Shown piece after piece: positions 6,335 to 9,261 of a stretch of 9,261 nucleotides of DNA. Each line of letters starts with the position of its first letter. Within the stretch, counting starts at the first letter, position 1. The notes below the pieces were generated by a model. The model searched no databases. It was not told the DNA's origin and saw only the letters and a list, made by a program, of their open reading frames with translations. The stretch comes from an uncultured Clostridia bacterium (GTDB lineage Bacteria > Bacillota > Clostridia > TANB77 > CAG-508): contig CAKPKI010000075.1 in assembly GCA_934167135.1 (NCBI GenBank), forward strand, positions 1 to 9,261, given 5' to 3'. Position numbers and translations under genes: made by a program.

Positions 6335-6344
6335 TTTGTCGAAA
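6335..6344 (+). promoter_or_regulatory. Perfect Spo0A-type box (TTTGTCGAAA)
   Basis: TTTGTCGAAA matches the established 0A box, whose core is TGTCGAA. It lies 109 bases before the peptide start codon. A poor promoter, TTGTCG (6336-6341), 18 bases, TATCAC (6360-6365), overlaps the box at its -35, an arrangement known at promoters activated by Spo0A. With this base composition a perfect match would be rare but not impossible by chance in 9 kb. Confidence 0.5.
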
Positions 6345-6373
6345 TAGATAATTAATTCCTATCACTGAATTTC

Positions 6374-6424
6374 GCTTATTCCAAGGCTTTGAATGGTATT
6401 TTTAATATGCAAGTTGGAACAAGC
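6374..6424 (+). other. Leader stem-loop before the peptide gene
   Basis: GCTTATTCCAA (6374-6384) pairs with TTGGAACAAGC (6414-6424), ten pairs with one A-C mismatch, enclosing a 29-base loop that contains a weaker inner hairpin near 6395-6409. It would be the first element of an RNA started near 6372. It does not match a riboswitch or T-box that I can recognise. Confidence 0.5.
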
Positions 6425-6452
6425 ACAAAAGATAAAAAAGGTGGTGGGAATT

Positions 6453-6500
6453 ATGAGTTGGTTTGATGAATTAATGTATTATATAAAAAGATGGTTATAA
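6453..6500 (+). CDS. 15-residue amphipathic peptide, own cistron
   Basis: The predicted peptide is MSWFDELMYYIKRWL. A purine-rich AAGGTGG (6438-6444) lies 8 bases before the ATG, and a perfect terminator starts 4 bases after the stop, so this is a self-contained unit. Residues 2, 5, 6, 9, 12 and 13 are polar or Tyr; residues 3, 4, 7, 8, 10, 11, 14 and 15 are hydrophobic or aromatic. That i, i+3, i+4, i+7 pattern gives an almost ideal amphipathic helix, with acidic residues near the N-terminus and basic ones near the C-terminus. It has no Cys or Ser core of the kind cyclised in AgrD-type signals and no long hydrophobic stretch as in type I toxins. Candidate roles: membrane-surface regulator, linear signal for the kinase next door, or a leader peptide. 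A strong RBS and terminator support reality, but the shortness keeps it uncertain. Confidence 0.55.
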   Translation: MSWFDELMYYIKRWL

Positions 6501-6503
6501 AAT

Positions 6504-6538
6504 AAAAAATGAAATGCAGATTTTGCATTTCATTTTTT
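6504..6538 (+). terminator. Terminator of the peptide cistron
   Basis: AAAAAATGAAATGCA (6504-6518) pairs perfectly, 15 pairs, with TGCATTTCATTTTTT (6524-6538) around a 5-base loop. The A-run/T-run flanks make it effective in both directions. It separates the peptide gene from the promoter of the kinase operon. Confidence 0.92.
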
Positions 6539-6547
6539 ATTTATGTG

Positions 6548-6576
6548 TTGAATTAAAATGTATTTTTGTGTATAAT
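6548..6576 (+). promoter_or_regulatory. Promoter of the kinase-Nudix operon
   Basis: TTGAAT (6548-6553), 17 bases, TATAAT (6571-6576). Transcription would start near 6583, leaving a leader of about 24 bases that contains the GGGAG ribosome binding site (6592-6596). Confidence 0.82.
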
Positions 6577-6606
6577 TAAAAAAACAAAAATGGGAGAAAT
6601 GAAGGA

Positions 6607-8010
6607 ATGCTATTTGGAATAAATGACATTGAAAGAAATACAATTATATTAAAAACATTGAAAATTGCAATGTTGACATATTATACAAGCTTTAAAATTA
6701 TGAATAAAAAAACTGTTTTTAGATTTAAAGATAATATACTGATTATTTTTTCTGGAATTTTATGTGGAATAATTAGGTATTATATAAGTTATATTATAAG
6801 TGTAATAAGCTTAATAATAATGCTCAGTGCGATATTGAATAAAAGAAATATAGATAATAGTATATTAACAACTATAGTATCATTAGGGATAAATTATAGT
6901 GTAGAATTAATTGCTATAGTAATAAGTTTTGGAACAAATAAAATATTTGGAATAAATAATGATTATATAAAGTTGATTGTAATTACAATAGTACATTTAG
7001 TACTGCTATATTGCATATTCAAAATAAAAAGATTTAAAAATGGAATACTTTTACTGCAAAAAAATACCAATAATCAATATGGTGATTTGTTAGTTTTAAA
7101 TACTAGTATAATAATATTGTTTTCAGTTTTATTAATAGCTAATTCAAACATAGAATTAACAAGAATACTTTTTTGTGAGATTATAATATATGCAATTATA
7201 ATGTATATAACAATAAAGAAATCACTACAACTATATTACAAACAAAAACTATTAGTACAAGACTTAAACGAAACAAAGAAGGAGTTAGAAGAAAAGAAAG
7301 AAGAAATCAAAGAATTAGAAAACGAAAATCTTAGTTTCAAAAAGAAAAGTCATTCATTAATACACCAACAAAAATCACTTGAATACAAAATACAAGAAAT
7401 GTTAATGCAAACAGAAGTAAGCAAAGAAGAAGTTGGAGAAATAAAAAGCAAACTAGAAAAAATAGGGACAAAAATATATAAGGAAAAAGAAAGCATAGAA
7501 CTCAGCAAAACAGGAATATCAGAAATAGACAATATGTTAAAATACATGCAATCAGAATGCAACAAAAATAAAATTGAACTAATACTACAAATAAAAGGCA
7601 ATATACATCAAATGACGAACAACTATATAGAAAAAGAAGAACTAGAAATATTACTAGCAGACCATATAAAAAACGCAATTATAGCGATTAATCATACAGA
7701 CAATATAAATAGAACAATAATGGTTAAACTAGGGAAAATAGAATCTGGGTATGGAATAAGTATTTATGATTCTGGTGCAGAATTTGAAAAAGAAACATTA
7801 GACAATCTTGGAAAAAAGCCAAGTACAACACATGCAGATGAAGGTGGAACAGGAATGGGTTTTATGAACACATTTGAAACCTTAGCAAAACATAAAGCAA
7901 GTTTAGAAATTAAAGAATATAATAAACCAAGCAAAGATAATTATACAAAAGTAATAAATATAAAATTTGATAAAAAGAATGAATTTAAAATAGAATCATA
8001 TAGGAGGTAA
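6607..8010 (+). CDS. AgrC-like GHKL-domain membrane sensor histidine kinase
   Basis: A 467-residue membrane protein. About six hydrophobic segments occupy residues 44-203 (roughly 44-59, 60-77, 86-108, 121-140, 161-178, 185-203), a linking coiled coil spans 208-247, and a GHKL ATPase domain covers about 340-455. Catalytic marks: a histidine region KKSHSLIHQQKSLEY (246-260), with H249 or H253 as the probable phosphate acceptor; an N box LADHIKNAI (350-358, N356); a G1 box YDSG (387-390); and a G2 box GGTGMGF (413-419). This plan matches peptide-sensing AgrC-like kinases of Firmicutes, which sense outside signals and phosphorylate LytTR-type regulators. No response regulator is adjacent, so it is an orphan here. 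The start is ATG 6607: GGGAG (6592-6596) has correct spacing, whereas the ATG at 6599 is in another frame and soon stops. Its last two arginine codons form the RBS of the next gene. Confidence 0.88.
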   Translation: MLFGINDIERNTIILKTLKIAMLTYYTSFKIMNKKTVFRFKDNILIIFSGILCGIIRYYISYIISVISLIIMLSAILNKRNIDNSILTTIVSLGINYSVELIAIVISFGTNKIFGINNDYIKLIVITIVHLVLLYCIFKIKRFKNGILLLQKNTNNQYGDLLVLNTSIIILFSVLLIANSNIELTRILFCEIIIYAIIMYITIKKSLQLYYKQKLLVQDLNETKKELEEKKEEIKELENENLSFKKKSHSLIHQQKSLEYKIQEMLMQTEVSKEEVGEIKSKLEKIGTKIYKEKESIELSKTGISEIDNMLKYMQSECNKNKIELILQIKGNIHQMTNNYIEKEELEILLADHIKNAIIAINHTDNINRTIMVKLGKIESGYGISIYDSGAEFEKETLDNLGKKPSTTHADEGGTGMGFMNTFETLAKHKASLEIKEYNKPSKDNYTKVINIKFDKKNEFKIESYRR

Positions 8011-8014
8011 ATAA

Positions 8015-8548
8015 ATGTCAGAGTTATGGGATGTATACGATGAAAATAAAAATATAACAGGAAAATTAGTAGAAAGAGATACATACAAATTTCAAAAAGG
8101 AGAATATTATTTAATTACTGTAGCAGTAATAATAAATTCAAATAAACAAATATTAATTGCAAAAAGGTCGGGAAAGAAAGAAAATGCACCACTAAAGTGG
8201 GAATTATCAGGTGGAGGAGTAAGAGCTGGAGAAAATAGCTTACAAGCAATTTTACGAGAAATATCAGAAGAATTAGGATTAAAATTTTCAGAAAAAGAAG
8301 CATTTTTACTAAAAGAAACAAAAAAAGAAAAAGAATTAGGGTCAGGGATGTTTAAAGATTTTTGGCTATTTAAATCAGATGCAAAATTACAAGATATAAC
8401 ATTCCCAGACAAAGAAGCAACAGAGGCAAAATGGGTAACAATAGAGGAATTACAACAAATGGTAAAAGATGAACAATTTATTTCGTGTTTAGATTTTGGA
8501 AAAGAAGAATATGAAAAAGCACTACTAATTGATGATTTTAATCAGTAA
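8015..8548 (+). CDS. Nudix hydrolase, isopentenyl-diphosphate-isomerase-like subgroup
   Basis: A 177-residue cytoplasmic enzyme with a perfect Nudix box: G67, E73, then REISEELGL at 81-89 (pattern GX5EX7REUXEEXGU). The glutamates of this box bind divalent metal for cleaving a nucleoside- or other diphosphate linked to a second group. The N-terminus ELWDVYDENKNITGK (3-17) resembles the Nudix subgroup related to isopentenyl-diphosphate isomerase (also many YfcD-like proteins). Such proteins usually lack proven substrates, so no reaction is assigned. AGGAGG (8002-8007) lies inside the end of the kinase gene, which stops 4 bases before this start, so the pair is co-transcribed and probably translationally coupled. 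Why a sensor kinase would be coupled to a Nudix enzyme is not clear; it may be housekeeping placed in the operon by chance. No terminator is evident after it. Confidence 0.9.
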   Translation: MSELWDVYDENKNITGKLVERDTYKFQKGEYYLITVAVIINSNKQILIAKRSGKKENAPLKWELSGGGVRAGENSLQAILREISEELGLKFSEKEAFLLKETKKEKELGSGMFKDFWLFKSDAKLQDITFPDKEATEAKWVTIEELQQMVKDEQFISCLDFGKEEYEKALLIDDFNQ

Positions 8549-8576
8549 TAAAAGTAATAAATGTTATAAAAAAATA

Positions 8577-8605
8577 TTGACAAAATCCAAAAATGGTAAT
8601 AAATT
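8577..8605 (+). promoter_or_regulatory. Probable promoter of the GH13 gene
   Basis: A perfect TTGACA (8577-8582) is followed after 17 bases by TAAATT (8600-8605), a four-of-six -10. A better -10 at correct spacing is not present. The leader would be about 45 bases and would include the palindrome at 8631-8646. Confidence 0.5.
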
Positions 8606-8630
8606 ATAAATGTATCAATGTAATATAACT

Positions 8631-8646
8631 TTTCTAAATTTAGAAA
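8631..8646. promoter_or_regulatory. Perfect 16-base palindrome overlapping the RBS
   Basis: TTTCTAAATTTAGAAA is its own reverse complement. As DNA it could be an operator just downstream of the promoter. As RNA, CTTTTCTA (8629-8636) can pair with TAGAAAGG (8641-8648) around an AATT loop, covering the GG of the AAAGGAG ribosome binding site (8644-8650). Either reading would put translation or transcription of the GH13 gene under control. Confidence 0.55.
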
Positions 8647-8656
8647 GGAGAAAATC

Positions 8657-9261
8657 ATGAGACATAAAATAACACAAATATCCGAAAGCGAAAATGAACG
8701 GAAATATAAAATATCTATTAAAATACCTTTTAGTTTAGGATGGATTGAAAGAGTTAGATTCAACATTAAGACATTTGACAAAACAAATGCATATCCAATG
8801 GAACATATTAAAAATACAGATGGATATGCATTTTTTGAAACAACAATTACACTTAAAACATGTGCAATTTATCATTATTATTTTTCATTTGAGGCTGATT
8901 GCAGATTTCAATACTATAAAAAAGAGAATATAACTGGAGATAATAGTGTAACTGATGAAGAATGTTGGAAAATGTCAGTTGGATTTGATGTCCCTGATTG
9001 GGCTAAAGGTGCAATGATGTACCATGTATTTGTTGATAGATATAGAAGAAGTGAAGAATTAAAAAAAGAACCAATGCCACGGAGAAAAATTCATAAAGAC
9101 TGGAATGAATCACCTGTTATTGGACCAAACGAAAACGGTGACTGGAATGTAGACTTCCATTGTGGAGATTTAAAAGGTATATCTAAAACAATTAAGTGTA
9201 TAAAAAAGCTTGGAGTAGATATAATTTATCTCAGTCCAGTTGTACGAAGTCAGTCTACTCA
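8657..9261 (+). CDS. GH13 alpha-amylase-family glycoside hydrolase, 5' part
   Basis: The first 201 residues are present and the frame runs off the window end. AAAGGAG (8644-8650) lies 6 bases before ATG 8657. Residues about 12-112 look like the beta-sandwich N-terminal domain (CBM34-like) found before the barrel in neopullulanase and cyclomaltodextrinase types. The barrel begins at VPDWAKGAMMYHVFVDRY (112-129), followed by GDLKGISKTIKCIKKLGVD (170-188) and IIYLSPV (189-195), the GH13 pattern in which a GDLxGI segment leads into the strand ending LSP. No secretion signal is seen, so it probably acts inside the cell on maltodextrins taken up from outside; this is inference from the family. The catalytic Asp, Glu and Asp lie beyond the window, so activity and subfamily cannot be checked. 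A run of coding codons in the +2 frame at 8745-8933 is a shadow of this gene. Confidence 0.9.
   Translation, partial: MRHKITQISESENERKYKISIKIPFSLGWIERVRFNIKTFDKTNAYPMEHIKNTDGYAFFETTITLKTCAIYHYYFSFEADCRFQYYKKENITGDNSVTDEECWKMSVGFDVPDWAKGAMMYHVFVDRYRRSEELKKEPMPRRKIHKDWNESPVIGPNENGDWNVDFHCGDLKGISKTIKCIKKLGVDIIYLSPVVRSQST

Larger units (their letters stand above)
6140..6452. other. Signal-dense intergenic region
   Basis: This 313-base gap holds, from left to right: the XRE ribosome binding site and minus-strand promoter; short direct repeats; a hairpin terminator on the plus strand with no gene before it (6268-6315); a Spo0A-type box (6335-6344); and a leader stem-loop (6374-6424) upstream of the 15-residue peptide gene. 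I found no credible additional coding sequence in it on either strand. Confidence 0.7.

Noticed and set aside
6316..6452. T-box or amino-acid attenuator upstream of the peptide
   Set aside because: AAGGTGGTGGG only faintly resembles a T-box core and no antiterminator alternative is visible. The two Trp codons are not clustered as in a trp leader, and the kinase behind the terminator has its own strong promoter.
6453..6500. AgrD-type cyclic autoinducer precursor
   Set aside because: There is no Cys or Ser ring core, no cleavable C-terminal tail and no AgrB protease nearby. The signal hypothesis is kept only in linear form.
8107..8412. Minus-strand frames opposite the Nudix gene
   Set aside because: They are antisense to a perfect Nudix box and lack ribosome binding sites.
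8745..8933. 62-codon plus-strand frame inside the GH13 gene
   Set aside because: It is out of frame with the recognisable GH13 protein and has no start signal.

Overview
The window looks like chromosomal DNA of a low-GC Firmicute, most likely an AT-rich member of the Clostridia. The evidence is strong AT bias, AGGAGG-type ribosome binding sites, sigma-A-like promoters with near-consensus hexamers, U-tailed hairpin terminators and a perfect Spo0A-type box. TGA is used as a stop and TGG as Trp, so the code is the normal bacterial one. No species can be named from this sequence.

Region by region: (1) 49-2296 holds two plus-strand genes with visibly higher GC than the rest: an unrecognised acidic protein with three 13-residue repeats, and a protein with a recognisable single-stranded-DNA-binding OB domain at its C-terminus. 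A strong terminator separates them and the second has its own promoter. (2) 2494-3852 is an unrecognised, mostly helical, very AT-rich gene with its own promoter. (3) 3890-4050 is a complete minus-strand initiator tRNA-fMet transcription unit: promoter, tRNA with encoded CCA, and terminator. (4) 4177-5728 is a two-gene operon: an amidoligase-family enzyme overlapping by 11 bases a small unrecognised partner. A bidirectional hairpin separates it from (5) a convergent XRE-type regulator (5777-6139, minus). (6) 6140-6606 is an intergenic region dense in signals: direct repeats by the XRE promoter, a terminator with no gene in front of it, a Spo0A-type box, a leader stem-loop, a 15-residue peptide gene with its own terminator, then a strong promoter. 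(7) 6607-8548 is an operon of an AgrC-like GHKL sensor kinase and a Nudix hydrolase. (8) 8657-9261 is the start of a GH13 alpha-amylase-family enzyme, cut by the window end. A palindrome overlaps its ribosome binding site.

The most interesting part is 6268-6606. A tiny peptide, predicted to form a near-perfect amphipathic helix, is encoded as a separate cistron under a candidate Spo0A box, just upstream of an orphan membrane kinase that lacks an adjacent response regulator. Whether the peptide is a signal, a membrane-binding regulator or a leader peptide cannot be decided from the sequence. The amidoligase plus small partner is a second candidate for an undescribed modification system. No CRISPR array, insertion sequence, transposase, integrase or rRNA was seen.
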